Shown: positions 23,454 through 36,400 of the stretch, in pieces
Layout: every line of letters begins with the position of its first letter
How positions within the stretch are numbered: the stretch's first letter is position 1
Source of the DNA: Apostichopus japonicus
Taxonomy: Eukaryota; Echinodermata; Holothuroidea; Aspidochirotida; Stichopodidae
DNA length: 64,000 nt
Assembly: GCF_037975245.1 (NCBI RefSeq)
Contig: NC_092571.1
Span: 26,116,564 to 26,180,563, forward strand
Direction of reading: 5' to 3'
Notes under the pieces: model-generated
Database searches by the model: none
Seen by the model: the letters and a program-made list of their open reading frames with translations, nothing else
Told to the model about the DNA's origin: nothing
Program-made: the position numbers and the translations under genes

Positions 23454-26400
23454 ATGTCTCATTTTCCCGCTGTCGAAATTGCCGCACCAGCGGCATTAAA
23501 AAGCCCTATAAACGTTCCCCAGAAATTGTTGCTCGGTGCTGGTCCAGCAGTTTCGTCAGAGAGGGTTCTGCAAGCAGGTGCATTACCATTGCTAGGAATT
23601 TTGCACAGCGAATCGTTCCAGGTATTCACAACTAGGCATAGTCCTAGGCTTAACCTTCAGGCTTTACCTTACGTTTTAGGATATACCTAGGTAACGACAA
23701 ACAGCAATATAGTCTTACAGTATTCCAGCTCCCCTCCCCTTTTCGCACCTTGCATATCAGATGTATGATGAGCATTTGCATCAGAAAAAGGTGGGAGCTA
23801 TGGAAGGGGTGCAGATACATGGATGTCATTTTCAGAACAACCTCTCTAATGAATATACACCACTAACATAGGCTTTTACCTACATATACTATAGCCTACA
23901 CTTAACAATGAAGTCAGTATGTGTTCTGCACCTGGTGCAAAATACAAGTCGAAGTAAGATCCCCAATCTGCTAAAATTATTGGCTTGATTTATAAGTAAG
24001 TTAAACACCATAAATTTAAAGACTTTGCTCCAACTGCAGTTACAAAGACTAAAGATCGAGCCATGGTAGCCTAGCTATGTACACAATTGTTTATAGGGCA
24101 ATAGGATACACACAAATATCCTGTTAATATTTTCATTTGCATCAAGAAAAAGACTATAGTAACATATCTTTGTGTAAGAGTTGTTTTGGATCATGACCAT
24201 TTGTCGGTATATTCCACTCTTAAGTTGGGTTTTTATGTATTCATGTAGTATCTAAAACAGTTGTTTTGTCGTTCTCAAATTATTTCTAGAAATTTTTAGA
24301 ACGACACTTCACATCCCTAACCTAGATATATTTAGTTAATTAATACTGCATGTATTACTATAAATACCCAAGTTAACCTATGTCAAACTTTTACCAATGT
24401 TTAAATTGATGCCAACCTTTTATCAAATGGTATAGTCCCAAAAAAACTTTTGGGGTGGGGAGGGTTGCTTTGGAAAGGTCTTTCCTGATATTTATGCTAA
24501 GTACTGAATCACTCAACAAGCCTAAAAGAGGATTATGTTTGATTTATTCTCATTTATAGGTAATGGATGAAATCAAACTTGGTCTACAATATGTCTTCCA
24601 AACTAAGAACAAACTGACCCTAGCAATAAGTGGCACTGGCCATGCAGGCATGGAGGCAGCTGCTGTCAACGTTCTTGAGCCTGGAGATGTAATCCTGGTC
24701 TGCAAGAAAGGAATCTGGGGTGAACGAATGGCTGACATGGCCGACAGAATGGGTAAGAGATTGTTTGGCAGGGTGCAATAATGTCATTTGTGAGTTTATG
24801 ACCTTGCTGGTTAAATAGTGCAAAATAAAGAATCTTTTCATTTTGATCTGGGCCTTTATTGACCCACTTCCAGGACATTATCTACTGCCTATGTCCTCCA
24901 TACCAACCATTAGTCAGGTTGTAACTACAGCCATATGTGGGATCTTCATTCCAGTAGCATTTAATCAGGGTCGTTCTGTTTGCAGACATTAAAGGGTTTA
25001 CAACATGCAAGACAGGTGTTCATTTTTATCCATTCAATTGTTTCCACCAATTTCTGTTTTGATTAATTTCGATTTAAATATATCATTGAAAAGTGCAAAT
25101 ATCTTGAAATGTTGCACATGTATACCAAACTCGGAAAGATTTATATCCTGAAAATCCAGTCGGAGGGGTTCCCTATTTAAAGTAATAAATATATAATATT
25201 AGAAAGGTTCTGAAAGTCTTTATATATTCTGTACTGTAGAATCGTGCAATAAAGTTCTCAGTGACTTGACTGATTCTATGAATGCCTGAAAAGTTCACGT
25301 AGGATTTGTTTGTTCCTATTCAGGAGCGGATGTGAGAATTGCAGACAAGACCCCAGGAGATGCTTTCACTGCAGCTGACATTGAAGCGGTATGGTTACTA
25401 TTTATAGTATAAATTTGATAACATTAGAGATATATGTACTGTGCACAGCAATTATGTAAATGTGTTCTACATATACTACTGTTTTGTATGTGTCATGATC
25501 TATGACTTCTATGCACTAGTGTATCAATGCATGTTCCTAGGTGATGGTTGTTAAGCTACTGAGCTCAGTATTACAATGTACACTATTCTAGCAGTTTCAT
25601 GAAGTATATTTATGGTCACTACCATAGTACTTAGTTAATAGTATGTATGTATGTATGTATGTATGTATGTATGTATGTATGTATGTATGTATGTATTTTA
25701 GATCCTCCTGCAAGCAGGAACTCGCAAAGAAGCCTCATTGGCTTATCAAAGCCGCAAGCTGACCGAAGTCAGTCTCTTACATTCATATTTAACGTCAATG
25801 ATTATGAATTGTCAATTGTCAACAATTCTGTAACTAGACGACATACATTAATCTGGGAGTGACTCGAACCGGGGACCTTATGATTGAATGGCACCGGCGT
25901 TAACCACAGAGCTAACACTCCTTCTAACACTCCAGTAGTAGAGCTAACACTCCAGTAGTAGATCCCAAGAGGCTTGTAGCTCATTCGAGACTCTTCCCAT
26001 CCGATGATTGGGCATGAAGACCAGCTTGGATAGAGTCTTGCCTTTGTCAAAAGCATTTAGAGACAAACAAGACGGGTGGAATTGTAGTGATAGCATAGTA
26101 ACTGTATAACCTGCAGGTGAACATATAGGGTCGCAGGTCCTAACATGCAGGTTATGGCTATTACTAAGTACTGTATGATATCGATAGCAGTAACATGATG
26201 TACCACACACAGTAGTTAATGAACTAACTTGTACAGCAGCAGGTACAGTGCAGGTACATTAAATAATAATATATATACCTGTAACACCCTGTAGACTTTA
26301 TCCCACTTTTGCAGAGTACATGGTACTCAGCAGTATACAGTAAGTCTTTACCTATTGCACACATACAGCTATGCCTAATAATAAAGTACACATAGCATGC

Positions 26401-29400
26401 ATATAGATATATGTAGGGCTGATAGCAATAAACATGACTGCCATGTTCCTTAACAATCCTGGACCTTCAAACCATTTATGACTCAAATTTGTATTCTAAT
26501 AATAAATGGACAATTGTGATTTTGACTGATTGATTATGAAATAAGTTCAAGAACAGTTTTAATATACAATATGAATGTGTACACACTGTACTGTGAGGGA
26601 AATATCTAAAAACAAGAAATTCAGCCTGTAAATTTGCCTATAGGTCTTCAATTTTAAAAATTTCCATTCCTCTTTAACGCAGCGCTTGTTTTGCAAGATA
26701 TTTAATAATAATAATATTAATTGTACTTGGCCAGGAAGACAATTATCTTACATTGCTAAGCAGCCACATATGCCTGTGGGTGATACCAAATGGTTACTCA
26801 CAATTCATGTAAGGGAATTTTTTCAAATTGGAAGACCATTTTAGATGATAAACTGTGGATTTTTTCCTGGATGGAAAGCCCACCTTACTTTGGCTGGCCA
26901 TGAATCAAACCCACGATCTCCCAGATGCTAGGTTTCATTCCTTCTAACGAGCACTGCCCCCTTAATATTCCCTAGACAATAAAAGCACATAATATTCCCT
27001 CTTTAAGTATATTGCTTTCATACCGTACAGACAGCGAAACCTTCTTGCATAGTCCTGGATCACACCTTTGTAGCTGATATAGCTAGTCCTAGCATATGCA
27101 GCATATTAATAAATAAATACCTTGTCTCAAACAGCAATAGAGAGTGTGAATAAATTTTGTCGATGACATTTTGACATTCATATTTTGCAGGAACTTAAGA
27201 GGCACAAACCCTGTGTAATGTTCATCACCCAAGGGGAGTCTTCAACTGGAGTAGGACAACCAGTGGAAGGCCTCGGAGACCTCTGCCACAAGTAAATGTT
27301 CATCATACAATCACAATTGGGACAATGTTCTTATGCTACACGTACTCTCATGTCATGCTGCAAAGCAAGTTGTACAGTATTGAGATTGACATTCCTGACC
27401 TTTATCTCATAGAACAGGATATTCATAGTGCTCACACAGTTTGTCCATACAGGTGCTTTGAAAAATGTTCACCTGAATTTTTCACTTGAAAGTACTGTAC
27501 CAAGCGGGAAAAAAAATTGTGTGTTATCTGTGTGTTATCAATCCTTATATACAATTATTCTGTAGTTTTGGTTCAAGTATCCTCCACCTCCCATTTCTCT
27601 CCCCCAGCACCCCAAAAAGACCTCCCAATCTTACCTTTATCACACCTTAACTGCTCCTGCACATAATTTTGCTTAATACACAAGTGAAACTCTTTATTCC
27701 AAAATGTTTTAGTTGGGTATGAATATTTCATTTAATATTTACTACCACATTTGTTTGAGTCTATTCGTTTCATTTGAATTTAATCAACTTTTTGGTTTTT
27801 CATGTTCTACCGCATATTCATGAGTTGTTTTGCCCTTTCCTATTAGCTAATACCACTCTATACTGTCTACCCATGTCATGCTTCAAAGCACATAAACTGA
27901 CAGTATGAACAGTTAACCTTTATCTAATAGAAGCATGACATTCATACTGCCAAATCCTGTCAGTTCAAGTGCTTTGAAGCCAGATGTGAAAGTACAGTAT
28001 AGACAAAAGTTGTCTCAACTGGGTGACCTTCTTGTCTTCTAGTTTTATATATTCATGTATTGCTTACCTGTCCCCTCAGATATGACTGCCTTCTCATAGT
28101 GGATGCTGTTGCTTCCCTAGGAGCAATGCCACTTTTTACAGATAAATGGGGTGAGTTATAAGACATCTTCCTTTGTTTTAAATTATAATGGAAGAGAGAC
28201 TGTTATCCGTAAACAAGCAGTAATAATCCTGGAAGTGATAACAGTTAGATGAAATCAAGTATGCATGCTCCATTTCAGTATGATGTGTTGTAAGGATTAT
28301 TAAAGGAGAAACATCATTCATTGATATATGTGGAGTATATCAGTATCCTCACACTAAGATCATGTGTGGTATGTGCTCTTCTTATGTCACAGACATGGTA
28401 CTCAGTTAAATGCTCAGTATCCTCACACTAAGATCATGTGTGGTATGTGCTCTTCTTATGTCACAGACATGGTACTCAGTTAAATGCTCAGTATCCTCAC
28501 ACTAAGATCATGTGTGGTATGTGCTCTTCTTATGTCACAGACATGATACTCAGTTAAATGCTCAGTATCCTCACACTAAGATCATGTGTGGTATTTGCTC
28601 TTCTTATGTCACAGACATGGTACTCAGTTAAGTGCTCAGTATCCTCACACTAAGATCATGTGTGGTATGTACTCTTCTTATGTCACAGACATGGTACTCA
28701 GTTAAATGCTCAGTATCCTCACACTAAGATCATGTGTGGTATGTGCTCTTCTTATGTCACAGACATGGTACTCAGTTAAATGCTCAGTATCCTCACACTA
28801 AGATCATGTGTGGTATGTGCTCTTCTTATGTCACAGACATGATACTCAGTTAAATGCTCAGTATCCTCACACTAAGATCATGTGTGGTATTTGCTCTTCT
28901 TATGTCACAGACATGGTACTCAGTTAAATGCTCAGTATCCTCACACTAAGATCATGTGTGGTATGTACTCTTCTTATGTCACAGACATGGTACTCAGTTA
29001 AATGCTCAGTATCCTCACACTAAGATCATGTGTGGTATGTGCTCTTCTTATGTCACAGACATGGTACTCAGTTAAATGCTCAGTATCCTCACACTAAGAT
29101 CATGTGTGGTATGTGCTCTTCTTATGTCACAGACATGATACTCAGTTAAATGCTCAGTATCCTCACACTAAGATCATGTGTGGTATGTACTCTTCTTATG
29201 TCACAGACATGGTACTCAGTTAAATGCTCAGTATCCTCACACTAAGATCATGTGTGGTATGTGCTCTTCTTATGTCAGATACACAGTAAACAGTTAACTG
29301 CTCACTATCCCTACACTAAGATCATGTGTAGTATTTAGTCCCTTTACAAGGGAATTGTGATACTCACCTGACGTAATACCTTCGTGATCATGTGGTGACA

Positions 29401-32400
29401 GCCTTGATGAGAACTTCGGGGGGGGGGGGGGGTGTGAGTTGAGAGTGGATCAAACTGTTTGCTTTTTCATGCCTAGGCTCTATCCGTGGGAACTCTACTT
29501 TAAAAGTATTAATAACTGCAACATTCAATGGCACTCTACTTTCAAACTACAAGGTCCCTGCTGGCTTCTGAAGAGGTCAAAGGTCACTTGAGATCACCAG
29601 AAGTCAGTCTGAAACTCTTGTAAACACTATAAGTCAAAATTAAGCTTGGATTTACTTCACACTGGGTATGTGAATAGACCTTATTGAGTACAAGTAACCT
29701 ATTGTGTTGCATGAAGTTCATAGGTCATATGAGGTCAACAGGGATCAAAGTCTAAAAACATTGTAAACACAATGACTCAAAAAGTAAAACTTTGACGAAA
29801 CTGTTTTTGTAGGTAGATGCACCGTATTGAGTACAAGATCCATGTTGTTTTCTGATGAGATCCAAGGTTTTCATTGAAGGTTAACAGAGGACAGAATGTG
29901 AAAACCATATAAACAGGGTAATTAAAAAGCTAAAATCTTGGATGAACTTGGTATTTGGATCCACTTTATTTGGTGAAAGAACTTCTGTATAGCTGGTTGA
30001 CATTTTCTCATACCCTGTAAAATGTGGCCAGGAATCACTAAGACTGTTGGTTTTCTGGTTTCATGCATATTCAGCATTTCATATAGTTTTACTGATAGTG
30101 CTTGCTTATACCGAAGAGTTGAATTTCTTCATGTTTGTTTTATCATTACTTCTTTCATTTCCTTTTCCACACAGGTATCGATATTTGTTACTCAGGAACA
30201 CAGAAGGTTCTGAATGCACCCCCAAGCCTTGCACCAATCACATTCAGCCCAAGAGCTCAGTGAGAACTTCTCAATATTTTACAATGACAACTGACAGAAT
30301 ATTAATTTTGTTAAAATGTAAAATGAAAATATGTCAACGTGTGTATATCCTATGCAGAGATTAATATCTCTCCGTGTTTTTCTTATTCCCAGAACAATTT
30401 AACCATTGAATTATTCCATATTAATTATTTGCCTTGTATTCTATCTACATTCAGTTGCTCTGTAGAAAGTCACATTAGGTCATAATAAGAATGAAGAAAG
30501 AGGATAGTAGGTTGTTGAAGGGGACTTGGAGGGGTGTGGTTAGGGTCAAAGCACAGAATTGGAAAGTAATGGATATTTTTACATAATGATGATAAATAAC
30601 ACAATCCTTTTTGACAACCGGATTCCCCTTCAACTGTCATTTGAACAGACTGAGAAGTGTTGAAACTAGAAAAGGCTAAAGGGCTGCATGTGTGGAGTGG
30701 AGGTAAGGCAGGAGTGCTGGAAAGGGTGGGGGGTGGGGTGGGGATGATGCATGGTGTGTGTCTCAGTTGAACAGTAATGGTTATAATTTATAAATCTATT
30801 TAAGTGTATTTATGTAGTAGCATGTTTTATCTATCCATCAAGAGGAATGAACAATGTTTTTATCTTTTACTCTCCAAACTCCAGGGAGAAAATGTCAATG
30901 AGGAAAACCAAAATCCAGTCGTTTTATTTCGATATGAATCTGCTTGGGAATTACTGGGGCTGTGATGAAGGTCCGCGGAAGTACGTAATTATGGATAATA
31001 TGTTGTAGACCGAAGAATTACTTCATTTGTTAATACTTTTGATTTAAGAATTGTCCTTTTACACATGAGAAGCTCATAAATGAAGTGGCTCAATTACTTA
31101 ATCTAGCACACTCTTCGAGAGAGGGTAAGATTTCTTCAGATATGGGGAGATTCCTGGTAAAACCAGGAGTGTTGGCAGGTCTCTAACCCTTCGTTTAATG
31201 AAAAATTTAGTCATATGTCTCTGTCTGATGAATTTATCAATTATGGTATTCTTGAAGAATGCTCTGCAAAATTGTTAAAATTGTTGATGAAGTTTTAAAA
31301 GTAAAGTTATTATTCATGAATTTTTAATTATTTCAATTCTTGAATTTAATTTCCAGGTACCATCATACTGGCCCTATATCAAGCTATTATCAGTTCAGAG
31401 AAGCTCTTGCAGAAATGGCAGAGGAGGTAACAAAGTAATCTTTCAAGTTTTTGTGAATAAACTAAAATATATATTGAAGTTGTTTTGACTAATCAGGATA
31501 AGTTTTTGTGAATAAACTAAAAAATATATATTGAAGTTGTTTTTGACTAGTCAGGATAAGTGTTTGTGAATAAACTAAAATATATATTGAAGTTGTTTTT
31601 GACTAATCAGGATAAGTTTCTGTGAATAAACTAAAAAAAAATATTGAAGTTGTTTAATCAGGATAATTTGAAAGTAAAGGAAATGAATTCTCAGTCAAGT
31701 GTGTTTGAAATGGCAGGTGGGAATGTATTTCTAGCATCTTCTGATGTTTTTGTTTTTGGTTCCAGTCTTACACTTGGAACTTTCAGATACTCTAAAGAGC
31801 ATCAAGTGGATATTGACCAAGACATGTAGAGTTAGTTCTCCCTTTGCCTTCAGCATGACTGCTTTCCAGATATTCAGAGTATCAAACAAATTATGTCACT
31901 GCTATATTGAAGGGAAGGGTGGAGCAGTAAAGAATGAGGCAGCAGTTGTAGCAGGAATTATAGAAATGAAAATACGAAATGTTTGGGGTCAATGGCCCGA
32001 AAAGGTTGACAGCCCAATGTCTGCAGTGAGTAAAGAGAAGCAAATTACATAATTATGATGATGCATGTGAATTAGACTCTAAATGAATACAAAATAACTT
32101 GCAGGTGATCAAAAAGGGGAAAAAAGACCAAAATGAAGAAGGATAGAAAGATAAAAGAGTCAAGAGTTGCTTTTAATAGCGGAAATGAAGTCTCCTCACT
32201 CTTGACTTTGAATGGGAAAACCATTTAGTTCTTTTGTCTTTAAAGTCGCTTTTTAACCCCAAAAATTATGCAATTTGCCTTAGGTTTGTGGCCTAAGGCA
32301 AGTTGTTTGAAATATGTCATATTGCCTTCTTTGTAAAGATGAACATCGCATTATTCAAATGATATATGTGGGCTTGTAATTAGGGGTTCACTTATTTTGG

Positions 32401-35400
32401 CCTAAAATAATTTTGATGAGCACAAAACTCTTTGTCATAGTTTGGGCATATTTAATGAGTTTCCCCAGATTTATAAAAAAAACGTGTATATCTTAGAAAC
32501 AAAATGAGCAAATGGAAAAGTTTCAACAGATTTTGAATAAGATTATCACACACATGAAATGTACTAAATATGGGGCAAATTGTTGTCCATAGACCATTAC
32601 AGTTTGGGACTACACTGAAGGAGGTGGCACCATCATCATCAAGTTACTGTAACGGAGCATTCCAATCATTGAGCTTATTGTAAAGAAATTAATATCTCAA
32701 AAACCCAGAATTATAATAGCTATGACATCATTACTAGCACTCATTGTTCTTTTTTATACAACACCTAATTGTATTCTGGTCATTTGATTGGTCAATTGCT
32801 CGTTGATTGCATGCAAAATCCGCTCTATTCCACTCTATGAGATAGAACCATGGGTTATACTTTTTTGGTAGCACTTTCTTCAATGGCAAGAGAGCAGAGA
32901 AACTGTCTGTTCAAAACAATCTGTTGCATGAGTGCATTTTACCCATCTTAATATAATATGTTGTATAAAACAAATAATGAATGGCTTCCATTCGTGCAAT
33001 AGTGCAAATATTTCATTCGTTGAAAGATGTAATTGGTTCCATTCAACTCGGCTGCACCTCGTTGAATGGAACATTCCATCTTTCAACTCATGAAATATTT
33101 GCACTTTTGCGCTCATAACCATTCATTATTTGTATACTATTCCACTGTGACATATCAAAGCAAAATTTCTGCTTAAAATGAGCAATCTTTATACAATTTA
33201 ACATCCATCTTTACACTTTCCGTGTTCTTTGCAGGGTTTAGAAAACAGCTGGCAAAAACATAAGGATATTATCTCTCAATTCCACAATGGACTGAAGAAG
33301 TTGGGATGTGAGCTCTTTGTGAAAAATGAGGTTTGTTATAAATCATGTTGCCAACATTTTTGTGCACTCTTGAATAAAGATATGTTATTACTTTGAGTAT
33401 TTGGATGGAGATAATATATTTGGTAAAATCCATTGATAGCTTAAGTTATAGATACTACGTGTTCTCTTTGAGGTTGAACTTGTTGGTTAGAATGTTTATC
33501 TCAGAGAACCTTTTAATCTTGTGTTATGTGTGACTACACACAGTTTAAGTCTTTTCATAAATTAGGTACCATCATTATGTTGCAGTTTATTTCGTTTCGT
33601 TTATTTTGTTTTTTTTCATATATACAACAAATTTAGGGAATACAGAGAGTTATGGAATGTGAAAGGAAGATTATCAGGAAATCCTTGTGGGCTTATCAAG
33701 TGATACACTCCCTGTACATAGAGTACACAAATAACTTACAAAAAGAATTAAGAAAAGAACTAAGACAAATAGAAGAAAAGAAGAAAGGAAGAAAAAGAAA
33801 AGAAGGAAAGAGGAACCTCAATCTCAGTATAAGTTGAAGTAAAATCTCTTTAATTTGTATTTAAACAAATTTCGGGAAGGTTGTGACCCGATATTAAGCA
33901 GCAAAGAGTTCCATGTGATGCTTGTACGATGTCGAAGGCTCTATTTTCCTACATTGGTGTGAATGCGTTTAGTTTATCTTTCCTGACATGAATTGTTTAA
34001 ATTAAACCAATTCATTGTGAATGTAAAAGTGGTCTGTCCATACATAATGATCATTTGTAGATTTTGGTTCCAGTGTATTCACTTTAATGCATACTTTTCA
34101 TAACATATTTGGGGTGCACCCTGGTATAGTGAGTTAAACCCATCTGTGCCCACATTGTTTTAATCCATAGGAATATCGTCTTCCAACTATTACTTCTGTG
34201 GTCTTGCCGTCTGATGTGCACTGGAAGGATGTTACGACTCACGTTATGCAAAAGTAAGTATACCCCCATAGAGTATCTGTCCAGGTTTTTAATCTATGTG
34301 GTTGTAAGAGTCAATAATCCATAAATAAACTTAGAGAAAAGGAACCAACCCCAGACACTGTTTCATATCGGAATTCATCAAATGTGTTCAAACCTAACTG
34401 GAAAATGTCAGGAGATTTTGACATTTACTTCATTAATTGAAATGAAACTTGAATAACTTCATCAAATGATTCAATTGAAACACTGCTGTGTTAGAAAAGC
34501 AGTTTCAACCGTCATCTCTAGTTTAAATGAAATCCATTTTTGTGAAGAACTATTTCCCTTAAAATATGGACGGCACGATTTAAAACTCACGTCAGAGGGG
34601 CTGCCATTTTGTCAGTGTGTGTAGTTCCACCAGGATCTGAAACCTTCTCCCATTGTTACTCTATTCATATCTTCAAATTGACTGTAAATGGTGTTGACAC
34701 CACAAACAACACCAGACTGGGTGTTTTCTCAGCAACTTCAGTAGTCTTATTTCAGGTTTCCAAATGCACCACTATTACATGATATAGACAATGTAATAGA
34801 TAAAGAATCTAAAAGAAATCTAAAATTTAAGCACATGTGGTTCGATGTGGAATTTGAATATGAAAACCATATAAAAAAGTCTTTAGTCTTGTTGTGTGAT
34901 AAAACACTAAAGCAGTTATCTTCCAAATAGAATAATATTTGATGTATGAGGAAGGTGTTCATTGCACACACCTCTACGACACTGTCCAATGGTGGTTGGG
35001 TTGCTTCTCCTTGGAAACTTCCATAGGTGACATTTTATGATATTTCAGTGAGGTTGGATTGTTTCCCATGAAGCATATATGCCAACTAAGTTTAACATTT
35101 TGCTAATGGATACTGTATTAATTATATCATTGTAACAGTTGTGCTTTATTATGCATTCACCCAATTGGGACAACTCTGTTTCTATACTGTACTTATGCCT
35201 GCTTCGAAGCACTGGTTTCGACAGTATGAGCAGCATGAATGTCCTGTTTCTATCCAATAAAGGTTAGGAACTGTTCATACTGACAGTATGAGTGCTTTGA
35301 AGCTTGATATGAGGGGACAGTATATGGTGGTATTAGCATTAGAACCAGTTAAAGGTTGGAAACTGTTCATACTGTCAGTACGAGTGGTTGATATGAGAGA

Positions 35401-35819
35401 CCATGATATGAGAGACCATTGTATGGAGTGGTATTATCATTAGAAAGTTGTCTCAACAGGCTGCTCAAGTTAAGTTAATGCTATCTGTCATAGTGAGAAC
35501 CACTTAAAACTTGTTCAATGTAATAACTCTTACAGTGGTAAGAGGGTTTTCATTGCTGACATTAAGACTGCTGTATCGCATTGGTCAAGATAAAAAAAGT
35601 TGCTGTCGCAATCGAGGGAAAAACTCCTAATTTTAACTTGTTTTTTTCTTTTGTAGACATAAGATTGAATTTGCCGGTGGCCTTGGTCCAACTGCAGGTC
35701 AGATCATTAGGATCGGTCTGATGGGACATAATGCCTGTCCAGAGGTCCTGTCCAGGGGTCTGTCTGCCTTAGAGGATGCTATTCAAACAGCCAGACAAAA
35801 AAATTCAGCCAAGATGTAA
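23355..35819 (+). CDS. AGXT: Alanine-glyoxylate (serine-pyruvate) aminotransferase, complete, 11 exons
   Basis: PLP-dependent fold type I enzyme that converts glyoxylate plus alanine to glycine plus pyruvate. Exons: 23355-23621, 24560-24752, 25324-25388, 27191-27291, 28080-28150, 30175-30259, 30885-30980, 31357-31426, 33235-33330, 34171-34253, 35657-35819; phases agree and give 429 aa. Family motifs appear in order: [54 protein letters not shown] (Lys243 is the PLP lysine; Lys210 counted from the second Met, matching human Lys209), [30 protein letters not shown] and RIGLMG. The 11-exon count equals that of human AGXT. The first Met begins an Arg/Leu-rich presequence of mitochondrial type; Met34 (MSHFP) starts a protein of 396 aa, close to the human 392. 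The C terminus is SAKM, a type 1 peroxisomal signal variant. Introns hold SINEs, foldbacks and two tandem arrays. Confidence 0.96.
25642..25696. repeat. (ATGT)n microsatellite
   Basis: About 13 GTAT/ATGT tetranucleotides in AGXT intron 3. Confidence 0.95.
25720..25932 (-). repeat. tRNA-derived SINE, family 3
   Basis: On the minus strand the head reads GTTAGCTCTGTGGTTAACGC, a box A-like sequence, then CCGGTTCGAGTCACTCCC, a box B. The body is A/T-rich and reaches toward the ATGT microsatellite. One copy only was seen in the window. It is not a working tRNA gene, since no cloverleaf closes. Confidence 0.6.
26750..26960 (-). repeat. tRNA-derived SINE, family 2, decayed copy
   Basis: Shares the block order of 21362-21576, including GGCCATGAATCAAACCCACG (decayed box B region) followed by GCTAGGTTTCATTCCTTCTA. 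Lies in AGXT intron 3. Confidence 0.45.
27838..28020. repeat. Foldback element, copy 1
   Basis: The left part reads TATACTGTCTACCCATGTC and CTTCAAAGCAC; the right part has GTGCTTTGAAG and TACAGTATAGACA, so the ends are inverted copies. Related sequence lies at 35180-35445, and a weaker match near 27340-27490. All are in AGXT introns. Confidence 0.55.
28341..29278. repeat. 74-bp tandem array, about 12.7 units, with higher-order structure
   Basis: Units start every 74 bases exactly from 28341 with CAGTATCCTCACACTAAGAT. Variant bases (ATGTGCTC, ATTTGCTC or ATGTACTC; CATGGTACT or CATGATACT) recur every four units for two full cycles, then a cycle with one unit missing. The array lies in AGXT intron 5. 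A diverged unit follows to about 29340. Confidence 0.96.
29500..29990. repeat. Diverged tandem repeat of roughly 130-150 bp
   Basis: Loose repetition of AGGTCA..GAGGTCA, TGTAAACACTATAAGTCAAA and TATTGAGTACAAG phrases, about three to four copies, in AGXT intron 5. Similar phrases occur near 55370-55520 and, inverted, near 58370-58460, suggesting a dispersed family. Confidence 0.5.
31446..31665. repeat. Tandem repeat of about 56 bp, four copies
   Basis: Four copies of AGTTTTTGTGAATAAACTAA followed by ATATTGAAGTTGTTTT and AATCAGGATA, starting 20 bases after AGXT exon 8. Confidence 0.95.
32971..33132. repeat. Long foldback (imperfect palindrome, about 75-bp arms)
   Basis: CAAATAATGAATGG on the left mirrors CCATTCATTATTTG on the right, and inner blocks such as TGCAAATATTTCAT / ATGAAATATTTGCA and TTCCATTCAAC / GTTGAATGGAA also mirror. 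The loop is near GGCTGCACC. Lies in AGXT intron 8, about 100 bp before exon 9. Confidence 0.85.
35180..35445. repeat. Foldback element, copy 2
   Basis: Contains GCTTCGAAGCACTG near the left and GAGTGCTTTGAAGC further right, with ACTGACAGTATGAG and GGTGGTATTAGCATTAG shared with 27838-28020. Lies in AGXT intron 10. Confidence 0.5.
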
Positions 35820-36051
35820 ACAAACTTGTAAAATTCTGAACCTCATCCTGATCATCATCAAAGACTTTTCAAATACAGTAAACACTCAACAGTGTTTTGA
35901 TCGTCACCTTTAGTATGTTGTGCTATATGCTGAGAAATAAGTATTTCACAAAAATCACAGGGGTGATTACTTTAGAAAGAAGGGGTGATTACTCTAGAAA
36001 CAAGAAAGGGGTAGGTAGGTAGGTAGGTGGGTGGGGTTTAAGGGATGATGC

Positions 36052-36104
36052 AATAAAAGATGCTTATCATTGTTAACTGTTGTTACAGCAATTATAATAA
36101 TAAA
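36052..36104 (+). terminator. Candidate poly(A) signals for AGXT
   Basis: AATAAA occurs at 36052-36057 and 36099-36104, about 230-285 bases after the AGXT stop. The second overlaps the start of a SINE copy. Confidence 0.45.
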
Positions 36105-36400
36105 GTGGCCACTTATAACACGCCATATCTGTCCACTTGACACTCTTGATGCAGGTGAATGTTCAAGGCCAAGGCCCTCTCACACGACTTTACAACTTAA
36201 CCCTGGTCATTGGTAACCTGCCATAGCTGCACACCAAAGTGTGCACAATTTAATCAATCTCTCCTAGGGGAACCACAGTTCACCTCATCCATGTGTCCCC
36301 CGGGGGACTTCCCATAGGGTGCAGCCACAAACCGACGCATGCAACTATATTTACAAGTTTCCTCGCAAGTCCCAAAATATACACCTTGATGAAGAGATAC
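36105..36400 (-). repeat. tRNA-derived SINE, family 1, lacking the tRNA-like head
   Basis: Matches 55690-55860 through AACCCTGGTCATTGGTAAC, CACACCAAAGTGTGCACAAT, GCAGCCACAAACCG and CAAGTCC, then stops near CACCTTGATGAAGAGA before the tRNA-like part. Confidence 0.65.

Noticed and set aside
23092..23496. 134-aa open frame on the minus strand
   Set aside because: It is antisense to AGXT exon 1, which has a strongly supported coding frame; no domain was recognised.
25866..25925. Possible tRNA gene on the minus strand
   Set aside because: Box A/B-like sequences are present, but arms do not pair into a cloverleaf; better explained as a SINE head.
28341..29278. CRISPR-like array
   Set aside because: Units are contiguous 74-bp tandem copies without unique spacers, in an animal intron.
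31644..32052. Two overlapping frames in AGXT intron 8
   Set aside because: They lie between exons with matching phases and have no family signature.
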